Below, in pieces: positions 34,171 through 43,657 of a DNA stretch of 64,000 bases. The position numbers were made by a program, and so were the translations under genes. Within the stretch, counting starts at the first letter, position 1. Each line of letters opens with the position of its first letter. Under the pieces are notes generated by a model. That model had not been told where the DNA came from, ran no database searches, and saw nothing but the letters and a program-made list of their open reading frames with translations. Source of the stretch: Brevundimonas sp. (GTDB taxonomy: Bacteria > Pseudomonadota > Alphaproteobacteria > Caulobacterales > Caulobacteraceae); NCBI RefSeq assembly GCF_029946145.1, contig NZ_JAQSDY010000009.1, forward strand, positions 1 through 64,000. Direction: 5' to 3'.

Positions 34171-34789
34171 CGCCCAATCCTTGAAGTTGATCCAGGGCGG
34201 CCTGCCGGGCCGCCATCTCCAGCGCCACTCGCCCATAGATGTCGGCGGGGCGCGGCGTGGCCTTGTTGTCGTCCATCGCGTCCGCCGCCTCTTCGGACGG
34301 CGGCAAGCCTGTGGCGTCCTCGCCCAGGCCGCGTCGGCCGGACCAGGGATGCGGCGCAGGTGGCGGCGTATCCTTGCGGGCGGCCTGGTCCGGCGCGGCG
34401 TCCCGCGCCCGGGTCCGGAAGGGTTCGCGGCTGTCGTAGAGGAGTTTGCGCGTCCGCAAGGGTCTGGAGCCGGCGGCGAAGATCAGCTGGTCCCCGTCCG
34501 GCAGGGCGCGGATCTCGCCCGGTTCAAGCAACGGCCGCTCCACCTGCGATCGCGAGACCGAACTGCGGCCCGCGCCGAGGCCGGCAGGCGAACTGCGACT
34601 TGTCCGCGTCTCCAGCACCGTCCCGGTCAGTCTGGAGACCTTGTCCTGGGTGAGCGGGTCGAGCGCGCTGAAGGCGGTGTAGACGTGGCAGTTGTCCAGG
34701 ATGGTGTTGCTGGCCCCGTAGGTCTCGACGATGTCGTTGGCGGCGACGGAGAGACTCGTCTGCTCGAACCCCTCGGCGTCCACGCACAC
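34163..34789 (-). pseudogene. traG: traG/virD4 coupling protein, 3' remnant
   Basis: About 200 codons of the C-terminal end of the type IV coupling protein: NDIVETYGASNTILDNCHVY, KVSRLTGTVLETRTSRSS, LLEPGEIRALPDGDQLIFAAG, LLYDSREPFR. The Walker A and B ATPase portions are missing: homology stops at about 34740-34790 where a plus-strand nucleotidyltransferase fragment begins. Without TraG the element should not transfer unless another copy acts in trans. Confidence 0.8.
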
Positions 34790-34792
34790 GCC

Positions 34793-35119
34793 CTATCATT
34801 CCTGAACTTCCTCATCGCCGAGCCTGTCGCGGCTGTCGGCCTCTATCGCAGTGGCGTGCTCGTCCAGATCCCAAGACCCGAACGTTACGCGGTTCACAAG
34901 TTGATCGTCGCCAACCGCCGGCCGGCTTCGGCCCGCGCCAAGGCGCGAAAGGATCTGGCCCAGGCCGAAGCCCTCATCACGGTTTTGGCTGACGACCGAC
35001 CGCATCTTCTCACGGAGGCCTACAGGGTCGCATGCGATGCAGGGCCGCACTGGCGCGCGGCTCTTGACGCCACCCTGGGTCGACGTCCCGATCTCAAAGC
35101 CTTGCTGGACGGACTGTGA
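34793..35119 (+). pseudogene. GSU2403-like nucleotidyltransferase-fold protein, 3' fragment
   Basis: In-frame coding without a start: SFLNFLIAEPVAAVGLYRSG, VLVQIPRPERYAVHKLIVAN, ARKDLAQAEALITVLADDRP, ending LKALLDGL. This is the C-terminal part of nucleotidyltransferase-fold proteins of the GSU2403 type; the catalytic N-terminal half is absent. It is fused head-on to the traG remnant, marking a deletion junction at about 34790. Confidence 0.65.
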
Positions 35120-35330
35120 CCCCACAGCGGCGCCCGCTTAATTTGGAGCGGGTCCCTTCGTGCTCGCTGCGGGCGACTATTTGGTCGGGTGTTCGGGTCA
35201 GATCAGCCCGTGATTGGCCCACCAAGGGAGCGAGTCGCCCACAGAAGGCATAGGGCGGCCCGAAATCGGCGACCGGCCCCTCGATCCGAAAATCGACCTG
35301 TAGCGGATGTTCGCGACGTCTGCTTTTGAT

Positions 35331-35525
35331 GCTGTGGGTGGGACCAATCTCCATGCCAACCCGCAAGCGTACCTGCTAGCAGCGCTGAACGCCTGCATGA
35401 CGGTGGGCTCACCGCGCTCTGCGCCCTGCACGGCTACGAGATCGAGGCGCTGGAGATCGTGAGCGAAGGCGACATCGACCTGCGCGGGTTCCTGGGGATT
35501 GAGAGTCGCGGTCGGCCCGGGACGA
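35331..35525 (+). pseudogene. OsmC-family fragment with frameshift
   Basis: One frame reads VGGTNLHANPQAYLLAALNA then CMTVG, the OsmC core with its Cys. The next frame continues LTALCALHGYEIEALEIVSE then GDIDLRGFLGI. The two join in the expected order but one frame apart, and the start and end of the gene are missing. The rest of 35120-35588 holds no gene I can support. Confidence 0.65.
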
Positions 35526-35588
35526 CAGACGCGACGGTGCTGGCGCCAAGCCGATGCGCGCGTTCCGGTCCTGAAGCGCCATCGCTCC

Positions 35589-37031
35589 TCAGGTCATGCC
35601 GGCCCAGCCGCCCGCCAGCGCCTTGAACAGGGCGATCTGCCATGTGGTGACCAGGGCGTCCGAGGCCGCCAGCTGGGCGTCCGCCGAGGCCAGGGTCCGT
35701 TCGGCGTCCAGCACGGACAGGAAGCTGTCGGCGCCGGCGTCGAAGCGCAGGCGCGACAGCCGGGCGGCCGTGGCGGCCTGATCCCGCGCCGCCTGCAACG
35801 CCGCCCGCCGGTCCAGCTCGTTGGCGTAGTTGGCCAGGGCTGTTTCGGTCTCCTGCAACGCCACCAGCACGGTCTGGTCGAAATTGGCGAGGCCGGCGTC
35901 CGAGCCGGCGCTGGCCTGTTCGATCCGCGCGCGGGCGGCGAACACATTGGGGAAGGACCAGCTGATCAGCGGGCCGACCGAGAAGCGGAAATTCTCGCTG
36001 TCCCCCAAGCCGTCGGCCTCCCCCGTCGTGGCCCCGAGCGAGCCGCCCAGGGTGATGCGTGGATACAGGTCGGCGGTCGCGACATTGACCCGCGCGGCGG
36101 CGCCGGCGAGCTCGCGTTCGGCCTGACGCACATCGGGACGGCGGGCCAGCAACTGGGCGCCGTCGCCGATCGGGATCGGTTGCGACAGCTGCGGCGGACG
36201 CCGGCAGGCGCGGGCCGCTTCGCTGGCCTCGGCCGGTGTGCGGCCGGTCAGGGTGGCGAGACGGAACAGGGCTCCGTCGCGCTGGGCCCGCAGGGGCGGC
36301 AGGCTGGCGCGGCTGGTTTCCAGCGCCGAGCGGGCGCGCGCGGTGTCCAGCCCGTTGCCCGATCCGGCGTCCAGCAGGCGCCGGGTCAGGTCCACGCTGT
36401 TCGCTTGCAGTTCGATGGTTCGTTCGGCGACCGCGATCTGCGCATTGGCCGAGCAGGCGTCGGCATAGGCGCGGGCCGTCTCGGCGGCGACGGAAACCCT
36501 CACCACGTCCAGGGCCGCGGCGGCGGCGTCCGCGTCGGCGCGGGCGGCGCGAATGGTCGACCCGACGCGGCCGAACAGGTCGATCTCGTACGAGACGTCC
36601 AGACCGGCGTCCCAGGTCTCGCTTTCCGGCGCATTGGCGCCCGGCGGCAGGGAGCCGGGCTCCTGGGTCGCCGCCGACGGCCGACTGTTGGTGAAGCCGG
36701 CCGAGGTCGTCGTGGTCGGGAAGCGGCCGACGCGGGCCTCGCCCAGGGCCGCGCGGACGCGGCGCAGGTTGGCGGAGGCGGCCTCCAGCTCGTTGTTCCC
36801 GGTCAGGGCCTGACCGATCAGGGCGTCCAGGGTCGGGTCGTCATACAGCCGCCACCAGTCGTCACGCGCCGCCTGGGCGGTCACGGCGGGCGTGGCTCCG
36901 CCAACGAAGGCGCCCGACGCCGAGGGGGGAAGGGTGGCGTCGGGCGCCCCCGGCCCGACCGCGCACGACGCCAGCGCAAGACTGGCGAAGGCTGTTGCGG
37001 TCAGGAACCGAAGGGGGGATCGGGTGGTCAT
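35589..37031 (-). CDS. RND efflux outer-membrane factor (OprM/NodT type lipoprotein)
   Basis: 480 aa. Lipoprotein signal with lipobox LASC (Cys23), then two outer-membrane efflux repeats (WWRLYDDPTLDALIGQALTG, WDAGLDVSYEIDLFGRVGS, RPDVRQAERELAGAAARVNV, LYPRITLGGSLG, ALQETETALANYANEL). It is the TolC-like exit duct for the RND pump. Its ATG shares one base with the pump gene's stop, so the three efflux genes form one transcript. Confidence 0.93.
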   Translation of the reverse strand: MTTRSPLRFLTATAFASLALASCAVGPGAPDATLPPSASGAFVGGATPAVTAQAARDDWWRLYDDPTLDALIGQALTGNNELEAASANLRRVRAALGEARVGRFPTTTTSAGFTNSRPSAATQEPGSLPPGANAPESETWDAGLDVSYEIDLFGRVGSTIRAARADADAAAAALDVVRVSVAAETARAYADACSANAQIAVAERTIELQANSVDLTRRLLDAGSGNGLDTARARSALETSRASLPPLRAQRDGALFRLATLTGRTPAEASEAARACRRPPQLSQPIPIGDGAQLLARRPDVRQAERELAGAAARVNVATADLYPRITLGGSLGATTGEADGLGDSENFRFSVGPLISWSFPNVFAARARIEQASAGSDAGLANFDQTVLVALQETETALANYANELDRRAALQAARDQAATAARLSRLRFDAGADSFLSVLDAERTLASADAQLAASDALVTTWQIALFKALAGGWAGMT

Positions 37032-40000
37032 CAGGCGTCTCCCGGCCGGGGCGTCGCGGGCGCCGGATCGGCGTCATGAGGCGGCAGGCCGTGGGTGGTG
37101 GGCGCGTCGCGTGGTTTCTCGGGGCGCTGCGGGATCTTCGAGGCGGCCCATCGGCTGACCACATAGAAGACCGGGGTGAAGATCAGGCCGAACAGGGTCA
37201 CGCCCAGCATGCCGGCGAAGACGGCCGTGCCCAGCGACTGGCGCATCTCGGCGCCCGGGCCCGTGGCCAGCATCAGCGGCACGACGCCGAAGATGAAGGC
37301 GAACGAGGTCATCAGGATCGGGCGCAGACGGATCCGCGCCGCCTTGATGGCCGCATCCCAGCGGCTCAGTCCTTCGTCCTCTTCGGCCTGTTTGGCGAAC
37401 TCCACGATCAGGATGGCGTTCTTGGCCGCGAGCGCGATCAGCACCACCAGTCCGATCTGGACCAGGATGTTGTTGTCCAGACCCCGGATGCCGATGCCGA
37501 GCATGGCCGCCAGCACGCACATCGGCACGATCAGCACGACCGCCATCGGCAGGGTGAAGGCCTCATACTGGGCGGCCAGCACCAGGAAGACGAAGACCAC
37601 GGCCATCAGGAAGACCAGGGTGGTCCCGCCGGACGACGCCTTTTCCTGCAGCGCCAGTCCGGTCCATTCGTAGGAGAAGCCGGCCGGCAGGGCCTGGGCG
37701 GCCAGGCCTTCCATGGCGTCCAGCGCCTGACCGGACGACACGCCGGGCGCCGCCTGCCCCTGAAGCTCGGAGGCCGGGAACAGGTTGTAGCGCACCACCC
37801 GCGCCGGCCCGGAATCGTCCCTCAGCGTCGCCACCGAGCCGATCGGCACCATGGCGCCGGAGGCCGAGCGGGTCTTCAGATTGGCGATGTCGGCGGCGTC
37901 GTCGCGATAGGCCGGCTCCGCCTGCGCCGTCACCCGGAAGGTGCGGCCCAGATAGTTGAAGTCGTTGATGTAGGACGAGCCCAGATAGATGCCCAGCGTC
38001 TCGAACACGTCGTTCGGCTGGACCCCCATCATCAGGGCCCTGTCGCGGTCGACGTCGGCCGAGATGCGGGGCGAACCGGTGTTGTAGGTCGAGAACACCT
38101 GCTGCACCTGGGTCGGAGCCTGTGCCGCCGCGCCCATCATGGCGAAGGTCGCGCCCTCCAGTCCGCGATAACCGGCGCCGCCCCGGTCCTGGACCATCAT
38201 CTGGAAGCCGTTGCCGTTGCCCAGACCCTGAACCGCGGGCGGGGCGATGACGAAGATGTTGGCGTCCTCGATACCGAAGGTCGCGCCGGTGATGGCGCCG
38301 GCCAGGGCGACGGCCGACTGCTCGGCGTTGCGATGGTCGAACTCGTCCAGACGGACGAAGATGGTCGCGGCGTTGGAACCGAACGAGAAGCTGGTGCCGT
38401 CAAGGCCGGCGAAGGCCACGGTCCCGTCCACGCCCTCGGTCTTCTCGATGATGTTCCGCGCCTGGCTCATCACCGCCTCGGTGCGTTCCAGCGACGAGCC
38501 GGGGGGCAGCTGGATGACGCCGATCAGATAGCCCTGGTCCTGGTCCGGGATGAAGCCGGTCGGCGTATCCACGACGCGCCAGGCGGTCAGGGCCAGCAGG
38601 CCGACATAGACCGCCAGCACCACGCCCACCGTCCGCACCAGGCGCGCGGTCAGTCGGCCGTATTTGTCGGACAGCCAGTCGAAGCCCTCGTTGAAACGGC
38701 GTCCGGCCCAGCCGCCGTAGTAGTGGACGGTCCCGAGAACGCCCGGCTTGCGCGCCGGTTCGTGATGCAGGTCGTGCGGCTTCAGCAGCACCGCCGCCAT
38801 GGCCGGAGACAGGGTCAGCGACACCAGCAGGGAGATGACCGAGGCCGAGGCGATGGTCACGGCGAACTGCTGATAGAAGATGCCGGGAATGCCGGGCACG
38901 AAGGCCGTTGGCACGAACACAGCGACCAGAACCAGGCCGATGGCGATCAGGGCCCCGGACACTTCCTTCATCGAGCGGTAGGCGGCCTCCTTGGGCGTCA
39001 GCCCCATGCGGATGTATCGCTCGACGTTCTCGACCACGACGATGGCGTCGTCGACCACGATGCCGATGGCCAGAACCAGGCCGAACAGCGACAGCGAGTT
39101 GATCGAATATCCCAGCGCCAGAAGCACGGCGAAGGTGCCGACCAGCGACACGGGGATGGCCACGATCGGGATGATCGCCGCCCGCCAGGTCTGCAGGAAG
39201 ACGATGACCACCAGCACCACCAGCAGCATGGCCTCGAACACCGTGTGCTGCACCGCCTCGACGGATTCGGCGACGAATTCGGTCGGATTGTAGGGCACCG
39301 AGATCGCCATGCCCGAAGGCAGTTCGGCGCGCACGGCCTCAATCTCGGCCTCAACCAGTTCCGCGGTTTCCAGCGCATTGGCGCCGGGCTGCTGCTGGAT
39401 CGCCAGGGCGACGCCCGGCTGGCCGTCGAAATAGCCCCGGATGCCGTAGTCCTGCGACCCCAGTTCGACCCGCGCCACGTCACGGACGCGCGTGGTGCGG
39501 CCCTCGGCGTCGGTCTTGATGACGATGTCGCTGAACTGGTCCGGATCGCTCAGGCGCGACTGCACCTGCACCGGCAGCTGGAAGGCGGCGGCGTTGGTGG
39601 GGAAGGGCGGCTGGCCGATGGCGCCGGCGGCGGCCGAGCTGTTCTGGCCGCGCAGGGCGCCGACGATTTCCTGGGCCGTCAGATTGCGCGCGGCGGCCTT
39701 GCCGGGGTCGATCCAGACCCGCATCGAATAGTTGCCGCCGCCGAACACCTGGACCGCGCCGACGCCGTCGAGGCGCAGCATCCGGTCGCGGATCACCGAG
39801 TTGGCGTAGTTGCCGATATAGTCGTTGGCCAGGCTGTGGTCGGGCGAGGTCAGGCCGATGATCAGCAGGAAGTCCTGCTGCTGCTTGTTCACCGTCACGC
39901 CGATCTGGCGCACGGGCTCGGGCAGGCGCGGTTCGGCCAGGGCGACCCGGTTCTGGACCAGCACCTGGGCCGCGTCCAGGTCCGTGCCCGGCTCGAAGGT

Positions 40001-40282
40001 CACGGTGATCGTCGCCACCCCGTCCGAGGTCGAGGAGGACGAGATGTAGAGCATGCGCTCCACGCCGTTGACCTCCTGCTCGATCGGCGCGGCCACGGTC
40101 TCGGCCATGGTTTCGGCCGAGGCGCCCGGATAGACGGCGGTGACCGCGATCGTCGGCGGCGCGATCTCCGGATACTGCGACAGCGGCAGCAGCGGATAGG
40201 CGAACACGCCCAGAAGGGTGATGAACACCGAGATCACGGCCGCGAAGATCGGCCGGTCGATGAAGAAGCGGGAAATGTTCAT
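37031..40282 (-). CDS. RND multidrug efflux pump, inner-membrane transporter (AcrB/MexB family)
   Basis: 1083 aa, full length for the HAE1 family. It opens MNISRFFIDRPIFAAVISVF, has two large periplasmic loops and 12 membrane segments, and the proton-relay Asp pair in AIGIVVDDAIVVVENVERY (~409). Pore-domain motifs such as PTGFIPDQDQGYLIGVIQLP are present. It is a proton-driven pump for hydrophobic drugs. 7 bases downstream of the adaptor gene. Confidence 0.95.
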   Translation of the reverse strand: MNISRFFIDRPIFAAVISVFITLLGVFAYPLLPLSQYPEIAPPTIAVTAVYPGASAETMAETVAAPIEQEVNGVERMLYISSSSTSDGVATITVTFEPGTDLDAAQVLVQNRVALAEPRLPEPVRQIGVTVNKQQQDFLLIIGLTSPDHSLANDYIGNYANSVIRDRMLRLDGVGAVQVFGGGNYSMRVWIDPGKAAARNLTAQEIVGALRGQNSSAAAGAIGQPPFPTNAAAFQLPVQVQSRLSDPDQFSDIVIKTDAEGRTTRVRDVARVELGSQDYGIRGYFDGQPGVALAIQQQPGANALETAELVEAEIEAVRAELPSGMAISVPYNPTEFVAESVEAVQHTVFEAMLLVVLVVIVFLQTWRAAIIPIVAIPVSLVGTFAVLLALGYSINSLSLFGLVLAIGIVVDDAIVVVENVERYIRMGLTPKEAAYRSMKEVSGALIAIGLVLVAVFVPTAFVPGIPGIFYQQFAVTIASASVISLLVSLTLSPAMAAVLLKPHDLHHEPARKPGVLGTVHYYGGWAGRRFNEGFDWLSDKYGRLTARLVRTVGVVLAVYVGLLALTAWRVVDTPTGFIPDQDQGYLIGVIQLPPGSSLERTEAVMSQARNIIEKTEGVDGTVAFAGLDGTSFSFGSNAATIFVRLDEFDHRNAEQSAVALAGAITGATFGIEDANIFVIAPPAVQGLGNGNGFQMMVQDRGGAGYRGLEGATFAMMGAAAQAPTQVQQVFSTYNTGSPRISADVDRDRALMMGVQPNDVFETLGIYLGSSYINDFNYLGRTFRVTAQAEPAYRDDAADIANLKTRSASGAMVPIGSVATLRDDSGPARVVRYNLFPASELQGQAAPGVSSGQALDAMEGLAAQALPAGFSYEWTGLALQEKASSGGTTLVFLMAVVFVFLVLAAQYEAFTLPMAVVLIVPMCVLAAMLGIGIRGLDNNILVQIGLVVLIALAAKNAILIVEFAKQAEEDEGLSRWDAAIKAARIRLRPILMTSFAFIFGVVPLMLATGPGAEMRQSLGTAVFAGMLGVTLFGLIFTPVFYVVSRWAASKIPQRPEKPRDAPTTHGLPPHDADPAPATPRPGDA

Positions 40283-40289
40283 GACCGGA

Positions 40290-41492
40290 TCAGTCGACCG
40301 ACGACAGGCTGTTGGCGAAGGTGGCGCTGGACGCCGGGGCCGACCGGGTGACCGGCGCCTGCTGCGGACGCGGCGCGACCGGACGGATCTGTCCGTTGCG
40401 GGCGTGGACCTTCATGCCGGGTCCCTGGATGCGCTGGACGCCGTTGATGATGACGCGATCGGTGCGCGCCAGCCCTGAACGGACCACCCTCAGGCCGTCG
40501 ACCAGCGGTCCCCGCTCCACCGGCCTGGGCGTCACCGAACCGTCGGCGGCGACGACATAGACGATGCGTCGGGCCTGGTCGGTGGCGATGCTCGCATCCG
40601 GCACCAGCATGGCGTTGTAGGTTCCGGCGCCGGCCAGACGGGCCTGACCGAACATGCCCGGCTTCAGGAAGCCGTCGGCGTTCGGGATCAGCGCCCGCAG
40701 ACGGATCACGCCTGACGACGTGTCCACCGCATTGTCGGTGAAATCGAGCGTGCCCGAGCGGCTGAAATCCGACTCGTCCTGCAGCCGGACCTGGATCGGC
40801 GCGGCGCCGTTGCGGGCCTGCCGCTGGTATTTCAGCAGCACGGCTTCGGAACCGTCGAAGACGAAATGGATCGGCGCGCTGGACACCACTGTGGTCAGCA
40901 CGTCGGCGGCCGACGAGCCGCCGGCGACCAGGTTTCCGGCGTCAACCCGGCGGTCGGACACCCGGCCCGAGATCGGGGCCGTGACGCGGGTGAACTCCAG
41001 ATCCAGCTGCCGGGCGCGGACATCGGCGTTGGCCGCCGCGATGGCCGCCCGGGCCGTCTGCAGGGCGCCGCGCCGGGTGTCGACCTCGGCCTGGGACACG
41101 GCCTGCGACTCCAGCAGGGTTTCGGATCGCGCCAGCTCGCTGGTGGCCAGCGCCAGCTGCGCCTGGGCCTGCGACAGTTGCGCGCGGGCAGAGGCCAGGG
41201 CCGCCTGGGCCGGGCGCGGGTCAAGCGAGAACAGCAGCTGGCCGCGGCGCACATAGTCGCCGTCGCGGAAGTGCACGCCGGAGATGTAGCCGCCGACACG
41301 GGCGCGCACCTCGACCGACTGGGTCGCCTCGAACCGGCCGGTGAACTCGTCCCAGTCCTGGACCGCCCGCACCAGCGGCACGGCGACGGTCACGGCCGGC
41401 GCCGTGGGCGCCTGGGCCTCACTTCGCTGGGAGCAGCCATTGAGCACGGTCGTCATGAGGACGGCCGCGGCCACGATCTTCGCGGTGCGCAT
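40290..41492 (-). CDS. RND efflux periplasmic adaptor (AcrA/MexA family)
   Basis: 400 aa from the ATG at 41492. Lipoprotein signal (VLMTTVLNGC), lipoyl/barrel-sandwich halves (VEVRARVGGYISGVHFRDGD and FTRVTAPISGRVSDRRVDAG), a helical hairpin between them (~95-165), and a beta-barrel with ATDQARRIVYVVAADGSVTP. It couples pump and duct. First gene of the operon and divergent from the TetR gene, with two palindromes between. Confidence 0.93.
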   Translation of the reverse strand: MRTAKIVAAAVLMTTVLNGCSQRSEAQAPTAPAVTVAVPLVRAVQDWDEFTGRFEATQSVEVRARVGGYISGVHFRDGDYVRRGQLLFSLDPRPAQAALASARAQLSQAQAQLALATSELARSETLLESQAVSQAEVDTRRGALQTARAAIAAANADVRARQLDLEFTRVTAPISGRVSDRRVDAGNLVAGGSSAADVLTTVVSSAPIHFVFDGSEAVLLKYQRQARNGAAPIQVRLQDESDFSRSGTLDFTDNAVDTSSGVIRLRALIPNADGFLKPGMFGQARLAGAGTYNAMLVPDASIATDQARRIVYVVAADGSVTPRPVERGPLVDGLRVVRSGLARTDRVIINGVQRIQGPGMKVHARNGQIRPVAPRPQQAPVTRSAPASSATFANSLSSVD

Positions 41493-41542
41493 CGAAATTG
41501 AATCCCTGTCTTGTCGACGCGGCGATCGGGGAGGAAGCCGGT

Positions 41543-41600
41543 AGTCAACGCCCGGTGACTTAATGGTGATCGCGGTTTTGCTTGTCAACGCCGGATGACA
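41543..41600. promoter_or_regulatory. Twin operator palindromes between efflux operon and tetR
   Basis: AGTCA-N8-TGACT (41543-41560) and TGTCA-N8-TGACA (41583-41600) share the central GTCAACGCC and lie exactly 40 bases apart. Together they cover the divergent promoters. The second overlaps the first possible tetR ATG. Likely TetR binding sites that repress pump and regulator. Confidence 0.6.
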
Positions 41601-41639
41601 AAGCCATATGGATTTTGGGGCTATTGCGGAGATCACAAA

Positions 41640-42209
41640 TTGTTTTGCCACGTCGCGCCGCGGCCCAGGAACGCCGAGGCGACCCGCGCCGCGATTCTGA
41701 CCGCCGCCCGCGAACGCTTCGCCCGCGAAAGCTATGACGACGTCGGCATGCGCGACATCGCGGGCGACGTCGGCGTCGATGCGGCGCTGGTGTCCCGGTA
41801 TTTCGGCTCCAAGGAAGACCTGTTCGTCGCCGTGCTCGACAGTTGCGAGAACGGGGCCGAGCTGATGGAGGGCGACCGCGCGGACTTCGGCCGCCGCATC
41901 GCGCATGAGGCGATCTACGAGGGCAAGAGCGAGAGCAAGCTCAAGGGGCTGCTGATTCTGCTGCGCTCGGTCGGTTCGACCAAGGCCATGGAACTGGTCC
42001 AGCGCACCGGCAACGAGCGCTTCTTCAACCCCTTCGCCGAATGGGTCGGCGGTCCGGACGGCGCCGTGCGCGCCCGGCTGGCCGCGGCCTTCATCATGGG
42101 CATGGCCGTCAGTCGCGAGATCACCGGCGGTTTCGGCCTGACGCCCGACCAGTGCGCGCAGATGCGCGACCGCATGGCCACGATCCTGCAGGACATGATC
42201 GACGCCTGA
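41640..42209 (+). CDS. TetR-family regulator of the efflux operon
   Basis: 189 aa from a TTG at 41640 preceded by GGAG at good spacing; an in-frame ATG at 41595 lies inside an operator palindrome and lacks a ribosome site. The N-terminal HTH is clear (RAAILTAARERFARESYDDV, MRDIAGDVGVDAALVSRYFG, SKEDLF); the C-terminal ligand domain is variable. Divergence from the RND operon indicates local repression relieved by a pump substrate. Its stop abuts the stop of the convergent thioesterase gene. Confidence 0.85.
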   Translation: MFCHVAPRPRNAEATRAAILTAARERFARESYDDVGMRDIAGDVGVDAALVSRYFGSKEDLFVAVLDSCENGAELMEGDRADFGRRIAHEAIYEGKSESKLKGLLILLRSVGSTKAMELVQRTGNERFFNPFAEWVGGPDGAVRARLAAAFIMGMAVSREITGGFGLTPDQCAQMRDRMATILQDMIDA

Positions 42210-42644
42210 TCAGCCGCGCGGCTGGAATTTCCGGATCACGCCCGAGAAGGTCATCAACACCCGGTCGCCCGCGTTGATCTGGCCGCGCACGAAGATCAGG
42301 CTCTTGCCGGCGCGGATCACCTCGCCCGTCGCCTCGACCAGTTCGCCGACATAGGCCCCGTCGATGAAGGTCGAATCCAGCGACACGGTCACCCCGGACG
42401 CGCCCTCCATCTCCTGATAGGCGGTCTGGAACAGGGCGATGTCGGCGAAGGTCATCAGACAGCCGCCATGCATCCGGTTGCCGGCGTTCATGTGCTTGGG
42501 CTCGGCCCGGAAGGCGCAGCGCATCCGCCCGTCGGCGTCCGGCTTGAAATAGAAGGGACCCACGACCTGGTCGAAGGTGCCGTGCAGGTCGTACATCTGC
42601 CAGCCGGCGAACTCGCCCTCCGTGACAGTGACCTTCTGAACCAT
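42210..42644 (-). CDS. PaaI-family hotdog thioesterase
   Basis: 144 aa, a single hotdog domain with HMNAGNRMHGGCLMTFADIA (the PaaI helix with HGG and Asp) and TVSLDSTFIDGAYVGELVEA. It likely hydrolyses an acyl- or aryl-CoA; the substrate is unknown. Convergent and abutting with tetR. Its promoter region was hit by the IS1595 element, whose left end lies 21 bases upstream of the ATG, so its expression may now depend on the element. Confidence 0.85.
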   Translation of the reverse strand: MVQKVTVTEGEFAGWQMYDLHGTFDQVVGPFYFKPDADGRMRCAFRAEPKHMNAGNRMHGGCLMTFADIALFQTAYQEMEGASGVTVSLDSTFIDGAYVGELVEATGEVIRAGKSLIFVRGQINAGDRVLMTFSGVIRKFQPRG

Positions 42645-42657
42645 CGTTCGCGCTCCG

Positions 42658-42665
42658 CCTTACTA
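42658..42665. repeat. 8-bp target site duplication, left copy
   Basis: CCTTACTA directly precedes the left inverted repeat of the IS1595 element and is repeated exactly at 45404-45411. Eight bases is the usual duplication for this family. Confidence 0.9.
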
Positions 42666-42733
42666 GGGATCTATATACGTGCTTGACCCAGAGTCCAGAA
42701 TGAGGGATACAGGAGGCACAAGGAGATTGCGCC

Positions 42734-43657
42734 GTGTTCCAGACCTTCCAGACCCTGCCTCAGATGTTCGCGGCCTTCCCGACCGAGCAATCGGCTATTG
42801 ACCACCTGACTGCGATCCGCTGGGCTAACGGCAAGTTCTGCCCTCTTTGCGGCAACGCCGACGAAAAGAAAATCGGTACGTTGACCGGCACGAACACCCA
42901 CAAGTGCTACTCCTGCCGCAAGCGGTTCTCGATCAAGGTTGGCACGATCTTTCAGGACACGAAGCTGCCGCTCCGCACGTGGTACGCCGCTATCTGGATG
43001 ATCACCAACCACCCCAAGGGCATCGCCTCCACCACGCTGGCGACCGACCTGGGCATCACCCAGAAGAGCGCGTGGTTCGTCCTGCACCGCCTCCGCCATG
43101 CCGCCCGGACGGACAGCTTCAACGCGCCCCTGTCTGGCGAGGTCGAGATTGACGAGACGTTCGTCGGCGGCAAGGAAGGCAACAAGCCCGCCCACAAGCG
43201 CGTCCTTGGCCCCGGCCATCACGGCGCGTCAAAGACCATCGTAATGGGCTTCAAGCAGCGCGACGGTGACGTTCGCGCGGGCGTGATCGACAACACCCGC
43301 GCCGGGACCCTGCGCCCCATCGTTGAGCGCAACGTCGCCAAGGGCTCGACCGTCTATACGGACGAGCATCAAGGCTACAACGACCTGCGCCATGACTACG
43401 ACCATCAGCGTCTCGGTCATCGCAAGGGCGAGTATGTGCGCGGAAAGGCCACCACCAACGGCATTGAAAGCGTCTGGGCTCTGTTCAAGCGCCAGTACGT
43501 TGGAACCCATCACTGGATTTCGCCGAAGCACATGGACGCGTATCTGAATGAGATGACCTTCCGCCTGAACCGCCGCGATCTGGATAAGGGCCAGCGCGTC
43601 AACGGCCTTTTGGCCCAGATCGACGGGCCGCTTCCCTACAAGGCGCTCATTGCATGA
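42734..43657 (+). CDS. IS1595-family transposase
   Basis: 307 aa. An N-terminal zinc ribbon (CPLCG...CYSCRKRF, Cys at ~36-61) with the preceding HLTAIRW, then a DDE-type (ISXO2-like) catalytic domain: EVEIDETFVGGKEGN (first Asp), VYTDEHQGYNDL (second Asp), and TNGIESVWALFKRQYVGTHH (Glu). All catalytic residues are present, so it is probably active. AGGAGG-like sequence (AGGAGAT) precedes the ATG. It overlaps the following small gene by 4 bases. Confidence 0.95.
   Translation: MFQTFQTLPQMFAAFPTEQSAIDHLTAIRWANGKFCPLCGNADEKKIGTLTGTNTHKCYSCRKRFSIKVGTIFQDTKLPLRTWYAAIWMITNHPKGIASTTLATDLGITQKSAWFVLHRLRHAARTDSFNAPLSGEVEIDETFVGGKEGNKPAHKRVLGPGHHGASKTIVMGFKQRDGDVRAGVIDNTRAGTLRPIVERNVAKGSTVYTDEHQGYNDLRHDYDHQRLGHRKGEYVRGKATTNGIESVWALFKRQYVGTHHWISPKHMDAYLNEMTFRLNRRDLDKGQRVNGLLAQIDGPLPYKALIA

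Noticed and set aside
35198-35431. Minus-strand frame ending MPSVGDSLPWWANHGLI
   Set aside because: No recognisable family, lies over the OsmC fragment and scrap DNA, no ribosome site.
36995-40351. 1118-residue plus-strand frame opposite the RND pump
   Set aside because: Antisense to a full-length AcrB-type gene; His/Gln/Asp-rich composition typical of shadow frames.
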